Assembly: GCF_003003175.1 (NCBI RefSeq) | Contig: NZ_PVTY01000001.1 | Span: 248,001-312,000 of the forward strand | DNA from: Nesterenkonia sandarakina | GTDB lineage: Bacteria > Actinomycetota > Actinomycetes > Actinomycetales > Micrococcaceae | DNA: 64,000 nucleotides | Direction: 5' to 3' | Program-made: the position numbers and the translations under genes | Notes under the pieces: generated by a model | What the model saw: only the letters and a program-made list of their open reading frames with translations | What the model was told of the DNA's origin: nothing | Databases searched by the model: none | Shown here: positions 44,798-52,971 of the stretch, piece after piece | How positions within the stretch are numbered: position 1 is the first letter of the stretch | How the letters are laid out: each line of letters starts with the position of its first letter

Positions 44798-45109
44798 TTA
44801 CTCGGCCTCTTCCAGGGTCGCCTGCAGGCCGTACTGGTGCATGGCCGTCACGTCCTGCTCGGCCTTCTCCCGCGGGCCGTGGGCGACCACGGCGCGGCCC
44901 TGCTCATGGACCTGCATCATCAGCTGCTCGGCCCGGGCCTTGGAATGACCGAAGTAGCTGCGGAAGACCCAGCTCACGTAGGTCATCAGATTGACCGGGT
45001 CATTCCAGACGACCACCTGATAGGGGCGGGCCGCGGAGAGGAGCTGGGAGAACTCGGAATCGAGGTCAGTCCCCTCACGGCTGAGCGTGGATCCTTCGGC
45101 TGAACTCAT
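44798..45109 (-). CDS. clpS: ATP-dependent Clp protease adaptor ClpS
   Basis: Delivers N-degron substrates to ClpA/ClpC. YQVVVWNDPVNLMTYV near residues 29-44 is the N-end-residue binding signature, with the later HEQGRAVVAHGPREKAE element; 103 residues. TAGAAT lies 7 nt before the ATG and there is no ribosome binding site, so the mRNA is probably leaderless. First gene of a seven-gene leftward operon. Confidence 0.95.
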   Translation of the reverse strand: MSSAEGSTLSREGTDLDSEFSQLLSAARPYQVVVWNDPVNLMTYVSWVFRSYFGHSKARAEQLMMQVHEQGRAVVAHGPREKAEQDVTAMHQYGLQATLEEAE

Positions 45110-45132
45110 GCTCGGTATTCTACGCTGGGGCT
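45110..45132. promoter_or_regulatory. Overlapping divergent -10 boxes of clpS and pncB
   Basis: The 23-bp gap contains TAGAAT on the reverse strand (45117-45122) 7 nt before the clpS ATG and TACGCT on the forward strand (45121-45126) 6 nt before the pncB GTG. The hexamers share the palindromic TA at 45121-45122. Both genes would be leaderless. -35 elements would lie inside the opposite coding sequences. Confidence 0.6.
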
Positions 45133-46530
45133 GTGACTCCTCAATCTGCCTCTGCCCAGGCCCACGCTGCGCGCGCCACCTCCCCCGCCGCTGCCGCCTC
45201 CTCCGCCGAATCGGCCGCGCATGCGCCGTCGCCCTCCACCGCGCTGCTGACCGATCAATATGAGCTCACGATGGTCCAGGCGGCTCTGGCCTCCGGGGCC
45301 GCCGGGCGGCGCTGCGTCTTCGAGGTCTTCACCCGCCATCTTCCCGCCGGGCGGCGCTACGGCGTGGTGGCCGGCACCGGTCGCCTGCTTGAGGGCCTTG
45401 CCGCATTCCGCTTCGGCGCAGCCGAGATCGGCTGGCTGCGCTCTCGCGGCATCGTCGACGAGCCCACGCTGGAGTTTCTCGCCGACTACCGCTTCTCCGG
45501 TGACATCCACGGCTACGCGGAGGGAGAGATCTTCATGCCCGACTCTCCTGTGCTGCGGGTAGAGGCGAGCTTCGCCGAGGCCTGTCTGCTGGAGACCTAT
45601 GTGCTCTCGGTGCTCAACCACGACTCCGCCATCGCCTCCGCGGCCTCGCGGATGACCGTGGCCGCCGGCGACCGGCCCTGCGTGGAGATGGGGTCTCGCC
45701 GCACCCAGGAGTTCAGCGCCGTGGCCTCGGCCCGGGCCGCCGCCGTCGCCGGCTTCACCGCCACCTCAAACCTGGAAGCGGGACGCCGCTGGGGACTGCC
45801 CACCCTGGGCACCGCGGCCCACGCCTTCACGCTGCTCCACGATTCGGAGGAAGAGGCGTTCCAAGCGCAGGTCAGAGCCTTCGGGCCGGGCACCACCCTG
45901 CTGGTGGACACCTACGACGTGGAGACGGCCGTGCGCCGAGCCGCCGCGATCGCCGGACCGGAGCTCGGCGCGGTCCGGCTCGACTCCGGGGACCTGGTGG
46001 AGCAGGCCGGCGAGGTGCGCGCGCTGCTGGATTCGCTGGGCAACACCGGCACCAGGATCATCGTCTCCTCGGACCTCGATGAGCACGCCATCGCTCGGCT
46101 GCAGTCGGCCCCGGTGGACTCCTACGGCGTGGGCACGAAGCTGGTCACCGGCAGCGGCTCCCCGACTGCGGCGATGGTCTACAAGCTGGTCCAGCGCACC
46201 GACGACGACGGCGCCACCGTCGCCGTGGCGAAGAACGCCCCGGGCAAGTCCAGCGTCGGCGGGGTGAAGCATCCGCTGCGCAGCCTGGATGGGTCCGGGC
46301 GGGCCATGGCGGAGCTGATCGGAGTCGGGGCCGCCCCGCAGACCAACGGCCAGCGCACCCGCGAGCTGATGGTGCCGCTGGTCCGGGGAGGCGTGGTCGC
46401 GGAGGAGCATGTCGGGGAGGTCGGCGTGGCCAATGCCCGCCGCCGTCATGCGGCCTCGCTCGCCGAGCTTCCTCCGGCGGCCAAGCGGCTGCAGGACGGC
46501 GACCCGGTGCTGCCCACGATCTTCAGCTGA
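45133..46530 (+). CDS. pncB: Nicotinate phosphoribosyltransferase
   Basis: Converts nicotinate and PRPP to nicotinate mononucleotide in NAD salvage. LLTDQYELTMVQAAL near residue 38 and VFEVFTRHLPAGRRYGV are family hallmarks; the catalytic-histidine region is TLGTAAHAF; VRLDSGDL forms the phosphoribosyl site. An Ala/Ser-rich stretch of about 30 residues precedes the domain. No ribosome binding site at the GTG; see the overlapping promoter. Works with pncA 3 kb downstream. Confidence 0.94.
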   Translation: MTPQSASAQAHAARATSPAAAASSAESAAHAPSPSTALLTDQYELTMVQAALASGAAGRRCVFEVFTRHLPAGRRYGVVAGTGRLLEGLAAFRFGAAEIGWLRSRGIVDEPTLEFLADYRFSGDIHGYAEGEIFMPDSPVLRVEASFAEACLLETYVLSVLNHDSAIASAASRMTVAAGDRPCVEMGSRRTQEFSAVASARAAAVAGFTATSNLEAGRRWGLPTLGTAAHAFTLLHDSEEEAFQAQVRAFGPGTTLLVDTYDVETAVRRAAAIAGPELGAVRLDSGDLVEQAGEVRALLDSLGNTGTRIIVSSDLDEHAIARLQSAPVDSYGVGTKLVTGSGSPTAAMVYKLVQRTDDDGATVAVAKNAPGKSSVGGVKHPLRSLDGSGRAMAELIGVGAAPQTNGQRTRELMVPLVRGGVVAEEHVGEVGVANARRRHAASLAELPPAAKRLQDGDPVLPTIFS

Positions 46531-46606
46531 TCTCCCGCTCGGACTCAGCGAATCGGCCCGCCCGGTCCGCCGCCTCGTCTGCTCCGCGGTCCTCTTCCTG
46601 GCCCGC

Positions 46607-47200
46607 TCAGCCGTCCTCGGCCTGGTCGACTCGGTAGGCCGCGTGCACTGCCGCGTGGTCTTCGGCGTGGGTGTTCACGGCGGCGTCGTCGAGGATGCAG
46701 ATCACCTCGGCGTCCTCCGGGCCGACCGCGCTGAGACCGTGCGGACGCAGCGTGTCGAACTCGGCGGCCTCCCCCGCCTGGAGCAGGATCTCCTCCTCGC
46801 CGAGCTGCAGCCGCAGGCGGCCGGAGAGCACATAGAGCCACTCGTATCCGTCGTGGCTGCCGAGTTCGGTGATCGGCGGGCGCGGCACATATCTGATCTT
46901 GTAGGTGTGCACCGGTGAGCTCTCCGGGGAGAGCGGCTGCACCAGCATGCCGTTGCGCTCCCAGGCGTCGCGCTGCACCCGCGGATCCGGGCTCGAGGAC
47001 ACGAGCAGCTCGTCCACGGTGATGCCCAGGCAGCGGGTGATCGGCAGCAGCAGCTCCAGGCTCGCCTGACGCTTCCCCGACTCCAGCCGGGACAGCGTGC
47101 TCGGCGAGATCCCGGCGCCGCGGGCGAGTCGATCCAGCGTCCATCCCCGGGCGGTGCGCGCGGATCGCAGGCGCAGCCCCAGCTGGGCGAGTTCTTCCAT
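46607..47200 (-). CDS. XRE family transcriptional regulator with cupin domain
   Basis: Residues 1-65 hold an HTH_XRE domain (LGLRLRSARTARGWTLDRLARGAGISPSTLSRLESGKR) and 110-180 a cupin barrel (GYEWLYVLSGRLRLQLGEEE), a layout of regulators that sense small ligands. I choose the ATG at 47200 rather than 47248 because the longer form would run through the inverted repeat at 47220-47238. Divergent from the thioredoxin-reductase-like gene, its likely target together with itself. Confidence 0.88.
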   Translation of the reverse strand: MEELAQLGLRLRSARTARGWTLDRLARGAGISPSTLSRLESGKRQASLELLLPITRCLGITVDELLVSSSPDPRVQRDAWERNGMLVQPLSPESSPVHTYKIRYVPRPPITELGSHDGYEWLYVLSGRLRLQLGEEEILLQAGEAAEFDTLRPHGLSAVGPEDAEVICILDDAAVNTHAEDHAAVHAAYRVDQAEDG

Positions 47201-47219
47201 AGGAGACAGTCTGCCGACT

Positions 47220-47238
47220 TCTTGCCATTTCAGCAAGA
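47220..47238. promoter_or_regulatory. Inverted repeat, candidate operator of the XRE regulator
   Basis: TCTTGC-N7-GCAAGA in the 77-bp gap between the divergent regulator and oxidoreductase genes, 20 nt from the first and 39 nt from the second start. Confidence 0.6.
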
Positions 47239-47277
47239 CGTCTTTCACGGCGGCATCCAGCGGCGCATGCTGGAGCC

Positions 47278-48258
47278 ATGAACTCCACAGCAGAAGCAGA
47301 ACCCTTCGACGCGATCATCATCGGCGGAGGCGCCGCCGGACTCAGCGCCGCCCAGTCGCTGGGCCGCGCGCTGCGCCGGACGCTGATCCTCGATGCCGGT
47401 GAACCCCGCAACCGCTTCGCCGCGCAGATGCACAACATCCTGGGCCACGACGGCGCCTCTCCCGCCGAGCTGCTGGCCGCCGGGCGGGCCGAGGCGCAGC
47501 GCTACGGCGTCGAGCACCTCACCGCGGGGGTGCACCGGGTCAGCGACTCCACCCGTGCCGACTCCACCGACAAGACCGGACCGCGCGAACTCGTCGTGAC
47601 CCTGGACTCCGGGGTCCAGCTCTTCACCCGCACGGTCATCGCCGCCTCAGGTGTGACCGACGTGCTGCCGCCCATTCCGGGGCTGGCCGAGAACTGGGGC
47701 TCCAGCGTGCTGCACTGTCCGTACTGCCACGGCTGGGAGGTCCGCGGACGGCGTCTGGCGGTGCTCGCCACCAGTCCGATGCAGCTGCACCAGGCGCAGC
47801 TGCTGCGCCAGTGGAGCGACCGGCTGACCTACTTCCATGCCGGCGCCGGCGAGCTGACCGCGGAGACGGCCGCACGGCTGCGCGCACGCGGGGTGGTCCT
47901 CGAGCCGACCCCGGTCACGGAGGTGCTCGGCGACGGCACCCACGTGACCGGCGTCGTCCTTCAGGACTCGCGCACCGTCGAGGTCGACGCCATCTTCACC
48001 GGCGGCAGCCTCGCCCCGCGCGACGGGTACCTGCGCGATCTCCGGCTTGAGCGCGAGGACACCGTGGTGGGCAGCTTCTTGAAGGTCGACGCCGCGGGTC
48101 AGACCTCGCACGAGCGGATCTGGGCGGCGGGAAACATCGCGTCTCCGATGGCGACCGTGCCGGTCTCCACGGGGATGGGGAGCTTCGCCGGAGCGGCCGC
48201 CAACGGCGCGCTGGTCATGGAGGAGTTCGACCTCGCCGAGGCCGGTAAGAACCAGTAA
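47278..48258 (+). CDS. Thioredoxin-reductase-like FAD/NAD(P) oxidoreductase
   Basis: A 326-residue pyridine nucleotide-disulfide oxidoreductase with FAD motif IIIGGGAAGLSAAQ at 13-26, EPRNRFA, and the redox pair HCPYCHGWE at about residue 145, the CxxC of the TrxR/AhpF class. The second dinucleotide motif is poor (AVLATSPMQLH lacks the GxGxxG pattern), so it may not use NADPH; many such regulator-linked proteins are classed as TrxR-like. C-terminal AAGNIASP replaces the usual AAGDV. Controlled probably by the divergent XRE regulator. Confidence 0.85.
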   Translation: MNSTAEAEPFDAIIIGGGAAGLSAAQSLGRALRRTLILDAGEPRNRFAAQMHNILGHDGASPAELLAAGRAEAQRYGVEHLTAGVHRVSDSTRADSTDKTGPRELVVTLDSGVQLFTRTVIAASGVTDVLPPIPGLAENWGSSVLHCPYCHGWEVRGRRLAVLATSPMQLHQAQLLRQWSDRLTYFHAGAGELTAETAARLRARGVVLEPTPVTEVLGDGTHVTGVVLQDSRTVEVDAIFTGGSLAPRDGYLRDLRLEREDTVVGSFLKVDAAGQTSHERIWAAGNIASPMATVPVSTGMGSFAGAAANGALVMEEFDLAEAGKNQ

Positions 48259-48331
48259 CGTGGTGGGTGTGCGGCTGCGATGCCCTCGCGCCGCACACCC
48301 ATACCCGGAGCTTTCCGACCAGGAGGACGTA

Positions 48332-48976
48332 GTGGCCCAGGCGCTGATCATTGTGGATGTGCAGCAGGACTTCTGTGAGGGCGGGGCGCTGGCGGTCGCC
48401 GGCGGCGCGCAGGTCGCCAGCGAGATCAGTGAGTTCCTCGAGGACAGCTACGCCGAGTTCGACGCGATCCTCACCACGCAGGACTGGCACATCGACCCCG
48501 GTCCACACTTCTCCGCCACCCCGGATTTCAAGGTGAGCTGGCCGGAGCACTGCGTGGCCGGCACCCCCGGGGCCGAGCTGCACCCGAATCTCGACACCGA
48601 GCATGTGGATGCACGCTTCCTCAAGGGGCTGTACTCCGACGGCTACTCCGGCTTCGAAGGTCTCGAGGGTGACCCGGAGAAGGTCGGCAGCCTCGAGGGC
48701 GAGAACGGCACCAAGGTCGGGCCGGCCGCGGCGATCACCGAGGGCTCGGCGGACCTGCACACCTGGCTGCGCGCCCAGGACATCGACGCCGTGACCATCG
48801 TCGGCATCGCCACCGATCACTGCGTGCGGGCCACCGTGCTGGATGCGGTGGAGAACGACTTCCGGGTCCGGGTGATCCGCGAGCTCACGGTCGGGGTCAG
48901 CGAGGACTCCGTGGCGGAGGCCTACGAGGAGTTCGACGCCGCCGAGGTCGAGGTCCTCAGCCTCGAAGATCTCTGA
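48332..48976 (+). CDS. pncA: Nicotinamidase
   Basis: Hydrolyses nicotinamide to nicotinate for NAD salvage. The isochorismatase-fold triad is Asp9 (VDVQQDF), Lys98 (RFLKG) and Cys164 (ATDHCV); metal ligands Asp51, His53 and His59 are in QDWHIDPGPH. AGGAGG before the GTG at 48332 sets the start; an upstream in-frame ATG at 48260 is not supported. 214 residues. Its product feeds PncB. Confidence 0.94.
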   Translation: MAQALIIVDVQQDFCEGGALAVAGGAQVASEISEFLEDSYAEFDAILTTQDWHIDPGPHFSATPDFKVSWPEHCVAGTPGAELHPNLDTEHVDARFLKGLYSDGYSGFEGLEGDPEKVGSLEGENGTKVGPAAAITEGSADLHTWLRAQDIDAVTIVGIATDHCVRATVLDAVENDFRVRVIRELTVGVSEDSVAEAYEEFDAAEVEVLSLEDL

Positions 48977-48978
48977 GC

Positions 48979-49019
48979 CGCAGGGCTGAATGCCCCGGCC
49001 CGGCGCATCCAGCCCTGCG
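48979..49019. terminator. Bidirectional hairpin between pncA and helicase gene
   Basis: CGCAGGGCTG (48979-48988) pairs with CAGCCCTGCG (49010-49019), with additional inner pairing (atgc/gcat). It lies between converging genes. Confidence 0.75.
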
Positions 49020-49070
49020 CACTGAGCTCTGCGCCTTGGGCTCAGACCGCGAGGCTCTCCGCGGCTCAGG

Positions 49071-50858
49071 CTACTTGCGCCCGACGAACCACATCTGGAT
49101 CGTCTTCAGCCGCTCCTCGAGCTGGGTCTGCGTGGCCTGACCCACCGCCGGGCCACCGCAGACGTCGCGGAGCTTGGTGTGGATGCTGCCCTGGTGCATC
49201 CCGGTCTTCGCCGCATAGGCCGAGACCGACTTGTTCAGCGTGGCCCGCAGCGTCTTGAGCTGCCGGTGGTCGATCACCGGCTCCGCCGGCGCGGCCGAGG
49301 CCGGCTTGCGGCGCAGCTGGTCTGCCTGGTGCTGACGCAGCAGCGTGGAGACCTGCTCCGGCTCGAGCAGCCCGGGGATGCCGAGGAAGTCCAGCTCCTC
49401 CTCGGAGCCCATGGCGCCGCCGAGGCCGAACTCCGCGCCGTCGAAGAGGACCTTGTCGAAGGAGGCGTTGGAATGCAGCGCGGCGAACTCGCCGCGCTCG
49501 AGCTGATCCGAGCCGCGCTCCTCCTTGTTGGCCGCATCGAGCAGCTCGTCGTCGAGGCCCTCCTCGGCGTTCTCGATCGCCGAGCGCGGGACGTCCAGGG
49601 CGTGGTCGCGCTCCTGCTCCATCTCATTGGCCAGCGTGGTCAGCACCGGGACCGAGGGCAGGAAGACCGAGGCGACCTCGGCCTTCTTGCGCAGCCGCAC
49701 GAAACGACCCACGGCCTGGGCGAAGAACAGCGGGGTCGAGGTGGAGGTGGCATAGACGCCCACGCAGAGCCGCGGCACGTCCACGCCCTCTGAGACCATC
49801 CGGACCGCGACCATCCACAGCCTCGAGGGGTCGTCAGAGAACTTCTCGATCTGGTTCGACGCGCCCTTGTCGTCGGAGAGCACGACGGTGGTCTTCTGTC
49901 CGGTGAGCTCGTCGAGCTGGGCGGCGTAGGCGCGCGCGGTCTCATGGTCGGTCGCGATGACCAGTCCGCCGGCGTCGTCGATCTTGTCGCGCACCTTGAG
50001 CAGCCGCTGGTGCGCTGCCCGCAGCACCGAGGGGATCCACTCCCCCTCCGGGTTCAGCGCGGTGCGCCAGGCGTGGTTGGTGATGTCCTTGGTGGCGGCG
50101 GCCCCGAGCTGGGCCTCCATCTCCTCGCCGGCGGAGGTCCGCCAGCGCATATTGCCGGAGTAGGCCATGAAGACCACTGGACGCACCACGCGGTCCTTCA
50201 GCGCCGGACCATAGTTGTAGGCGTAGTCGGCCTTGGACCGGCGCACCCCGGCGCCGTCCTCCACGTACTCCACGAAGGGGATCGGCGAGGTGTCGGAGCG
50301 GAACGGGGTCCCGGTCAGCGCAAGCCGACGCACGGCGGGGTCGAAGGCCTCACGCACACCGTCGCCCCAGGACAGCGCGTCACCGGCGTGGTGGATCTCG
50401 TCGAAGATCACCAGGGTGCGCGCGGCCTCGGTCTTGTTCCGGTGCAGCGCAGGCTTGTTCGCGACCTGCGCATAGGTCACCACAACTCCGATGTACTGGC
50501 GCCCGTGGCGGCCGTCGGAGTTCTTGAAGTTCGGGTCCAGGGCGAGACCCACCCGACCTGCCGCGTCGGCCCACTGGCGCTTCAGGTGCTCGGTCGGGGC
50601 GACCACGTAGATCCGGTTGACCTCCCCGGACTCCACCAGCAGCTTCGCCACACGCAGCGCGAAGGTGGTCTTGCCCGCGCCGGGGGTCGCCACGGCGAGG
50701 AAGTCCTTCGGCCGCTTCTGGATGTAGAGGTCCAGGGCCTCCTGCTGCCACTGGCGCAGCGTGCCTGCGGTGCCGTGGGCGGCGCGGTGCGGATAGACCG
50801 GGGGTAGGGATCGGCCGACATCGGTGCCGACGTCGAAAAGCGTCTCAGACTGCTCCAC
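49071..50858 (-). CDS. DEAD/DEAH box helicase (SF2)
   Basis: A 595-residue superfamily 2 helicase. Motif I ATPGAGKTT at 58-66, motif Ia VVAPTEHLKRQW, motif II DEIHH, motif III LTGTPFR, and in the second RecA domain motif V VRMVSEGVDVP and motif VI QAVGRFVR. The N-terminal RQWQQEAL is the Q-like motif of type III restriction/UvrB-like helicases. The last 100 residues form a helical C-terminal region (TLNKSVSAYAAKTGMHQGSIHTKLR) that looks like a helix-turn-helix. No restriction or methylase partner is adjacent, so a housekeeping repair or RNA role is more likely than restriction. Confidence 0.9.
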   Translation of the reverse strand: MEQSETLFDVGTDVGRSLPPVYPHRAAHGTAGTLRQWQQEALDLYIQKRPKDFLAVATPGAGKTTFALRVAKLLVESGEVNRIYVVAPTEHLKRQWADAAGRVGLALDPNFKNSDGRHGRQYIGVVVTYAQVANKPALHRNKTEAARTLVIFDEIHHAGDALSWGDGVREAFDPAVRRLALTGTPFRSDTSPIPFVEYVEDGAGVRRSKADYAYNYGPALKDRVVRPVVFMAYSGNMRWRTSAGEEMEAQLGAAATKDITNHAWRTALNPEGEWIPSVLRAAHQRLLKVRDKIDDAGGLVIATDHETARAYAAQLDELTGQKTTVVLSDDKGASNQIEKFSDDPSRLWMVAVRMVSEGVDVPRLCVGVYATSTSTPLFFAQAVGRFVRLRKKAEVASVFLPSVPVLTTLANEMEQERDHALDVPRSAIENAEEGLDDELLDAANKEERGSDQLERGEFAALHSNASFDKVLFDGAEFGLGGAMGSEEELDFLGIPGLLEPEQVSTLLRQHQADQLRRKPASAAPAEPVIDHRQLKTLRATLNKSVSAYAAKTGMHQGSIHTKLRDVCGGPAVGQATQTQLEERLKTIQMWFVGRK

Positions 50859-50881
50859 TGTGTTCTGGGCTCAGCGCAGGT

Positions 50882-51292
50882 TCAGCTGCGGCCGAAGCCG
50901 AAGAAGCCGCGCTTGCCGCCGGAGTCTCCGCCGGACTTGCCGTCGCCGTCGCCGCCCATCATCTCTTCATAGATCTCTTTGCACTCCGGGCAGACCGGGA
51001 ACTTCTTGGGGTCCCGTGATGGGATCCAGACCTTGCCGCACAGAGCCACCACGGCGCCGCCCTCGAGGGCGGACTCCATGATGCGGTTCTTGTTCACGTA
51101 GTGGGCGAATCGCTCGTGATCTCCGGGCTCGGAGAGCTGCTCCTGGTGCTCGCGCTCGATGGTCGCCGCTCCGCCGGGCGCCGGCGCGGCGGCCGGATCA
51201 GCGGTGTGCAGATGTGCCGGCCCACCCTGGAGGGGGGTCTGCGTGCCGAAGCGGGCGTCAGCGGGCTGGAGTCCATTCTCGATGACCATCAT
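50882..51292 (-). CDS. DUF3039 domain protein
   Basis: Small 136-residue protein with the DUF3039 core HYVNKNRIMESALEGG and ALCGKVWIP-PVCPECKEIYE, whose cysteines may bind zinc, and a Gly/Lys-rich tail ending in GFFGFGRS. Function unknown; restricted mainly to Actinobacteria. TAGACT lies 7 nt before the ATG at 51292 and there is no ribosome binding site, so the mRNA is probably leaderless. The helicase gene starts 23 nt after it and may be co-transcribed. Confidence 0.88.
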   Translation of the reverse strand: MMVIENGLQPADARFGTQTPLQGGPAHLHTADPAAAPAPGGAATIEREHQEQLSEPGDHERFAHYVNKNRIMESALEGGAVVALCGKVWIPSRDPKKFPVCPECKEIYEEMMGGDGDGKSGGDSGGKRGFFGFGRS

Positions 51293-51390
51293 GGGCCCTA
51301 GTCTAGCGAGCCTCGGCGAGGACATCATCCCCGTGTGGGCAACGTGTCTGGACCTGGGGAGTGCCCGGCCGAGGACTCGTCGGCTCGTTC

Positions 51391-52971
51391 TCAGTACTGG
51401 CTCACCGTCTGGAAGAGCTCCGGCTGGCTGCGTTCGAAGACCCGGGCCCCCAGCGTGACTCCGATCCAGACCAGACCGAGCCCCTTGAGCACCGCGGCGA
51501 TCCCGAGCGCCCAGCCCAGCCAGGAGTCACCGCTGATCAGCCAGACGATGACCAAGATCACCTCCGGCAGCATCAGCGCCACGGTGGCGACCAGCATGCC
51601 GAGCTGGACGATCATCAGGCGTCCCGTGGAGCCGGATGGCTGGCTCAGCGGCCCGTCCCCCGGCTTGGGGACGGGGTAGGTGAAGCGTGCCGAGACCAGG
51701 CAGGAGAATCCTGCCGTGCTCAGCAGCAGACCCACGCTCGCGCCCACCAGGGCGGCAGTGGTGGCCGGTCCGGTGAACATCACCGCGGGGATCAGAGCGC
51801 TGAGCAGCGTGATGGGCAGCCCGAAGCTCAGCAGTCCGACCAGGCGACCGACCCGGTCAGCCGTGCCGGAGACGCCGCTGGTGATGTGCAGCGCGAAGGC
51901 TGAATGGTCATAGGAGATGTCCGCGGAGATCGCGAAGCCCAGCATCCAGCCGAAGACGGGCCCCAGGGCGAGCAGGACCCACGGCGCATCCAGCTGGGAG
52001 TACATGACCACCGCAAGGACCACGAACGCCGGCAGGAGCACCAGGGTGCCGCCGTAGCGGCTGTCCTTGAGCCAGTAGGTGCTGGCCCGCGCGGCCACCG
52101 CGCCCCAGGGCGTGGCCGGGAAGCGGGCGAACAGCCCCAGCCCCTGGTCGCTCTTGGAGCCCGAGGAGCTCTGCACGGTGGGCCGCTCGGTGATCTTCAC
52201 CAGCGCGGCCCGGATGACGACGACGGCGAGGGCAGCCGTGGCTGCCAGGATCGCCAGCCGGATCATGAACATGCCCCAGTCACCGGCCGCGGCATCAGCC
52301 GGCAGCGCGGCCCCGGCGCCCAGCGGGGTGAGCGCGAGGATGTCGACCACCGTGGGCACGGCGTCGGCCAGGGAGGAGAAGGCACTCTCAAGACCGATCA
52401 TGATCGGGTAGAGCAGAACCATCAGGCCCAGCGCCAGGATGGCCAGGAAGTCCCGGGACCGGCGACCGCTGAGCCAGGCGCTGATCGACGTGGTCACCGC
52501 CTGGGAGACCAGGCTGAACGTGATCAGCAGCAGGGGCAGCGTGGTCACCGCCGTCGCCGCGGCAGCAGCGTCCCAGCGCCAGTGCAGCACCTGTCCGATC
52601 AGCCAGATCACTGTGAGCACCGCCCCGATCGAGATCAGCCCGGTCAGCGCCAGGCCGAGGATGAGTCCGCGACGCGGGATGCCGTAGGTGATGAACTGGC
52701 GCGGGTTCATCGCCGTGTCCGCCCCGGAGACGAACACCGGGATGATCAGCCAGAGCAGGAAGATCGCCGAACCCATCAGGACGCTGGCGGTGCGGACGAA
52801 CTCTGCGTCGATCACCGCGGCGCCTCCCTCCATGACCTGCAGGGAGAAGATCATCCCGACGATGCCCAGTCCGTAGAGACCGGCGAAGATCGTGCCCAGG
52901 ATGTGCCAGACCGACTGGTTGAAGCCGTTGAAGGTGAGGTCCCGCTTGAGCCGGATCAGAGTTGCAACCAT
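51391..52971 (-). CDS. ABC exporter membrane protein
   Basis: A 526-residue protein with about 12 hydrophobic segments in two repeats and no soluble domain beyond short loops, the shape of ABC-2-like permeases paired with DrrA/CcmA-type ATPases. Its start lies 16 nt inside the upstream ATPase gene, so the two are coupled and form one exporter. Substrate unknown. Confidence 0.85.
   Translation of the reverse strand: MVATLIRLKRDLTFNGFNQSVWHILGTIFAGLYGLGIVGMIFSLQVMEGGAAVIDAEFVRTASVLMGSAIFLLWLIIPVFVSGADTAMNPRQFITYGIPRRGLILGLALTGLISIGAVLTVIWLIGQVLHWRWDAAAAATAVTTLPLLLITFSLVSQAVTTSISAWLSGRRSRDFLAILALGLMVLLYPIMIGLESAFSSLADAVPTVVDILALTPLGAGAALPADAAAGDWGMFMIRLAILAATAALAVVVIRAALVKITERPTVQSSSGSKSDQGLGLFARFPATPWGAVAARASTYWLKDSRYGGTLVLLPAFVVLAVVMYSQLDAPWVLLALGPVFGWMLGFAISADISYDHSAFALHITSGVSGTADRVGRLVGLLSFGLPITLLSALIPAVMFTGPATTAALVGASVGLLLSTAGFSCLVSARFTYPVPKPGDGPLSQPSGSTGRLMIVQLGMLVATVALMLPEVILVIVWLISGDSWLGWALGIAAVLKGLGLVWIGVTLGARVFERSQPELFQTVSQY

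Noticed and set aside
49071-50858. Helicase as part of a restriction or phage-defence system
   Set aside because: No methylase, nuclease or specificity subunit is adjacent; neighbours are housekeeping and the gene order looks stable.
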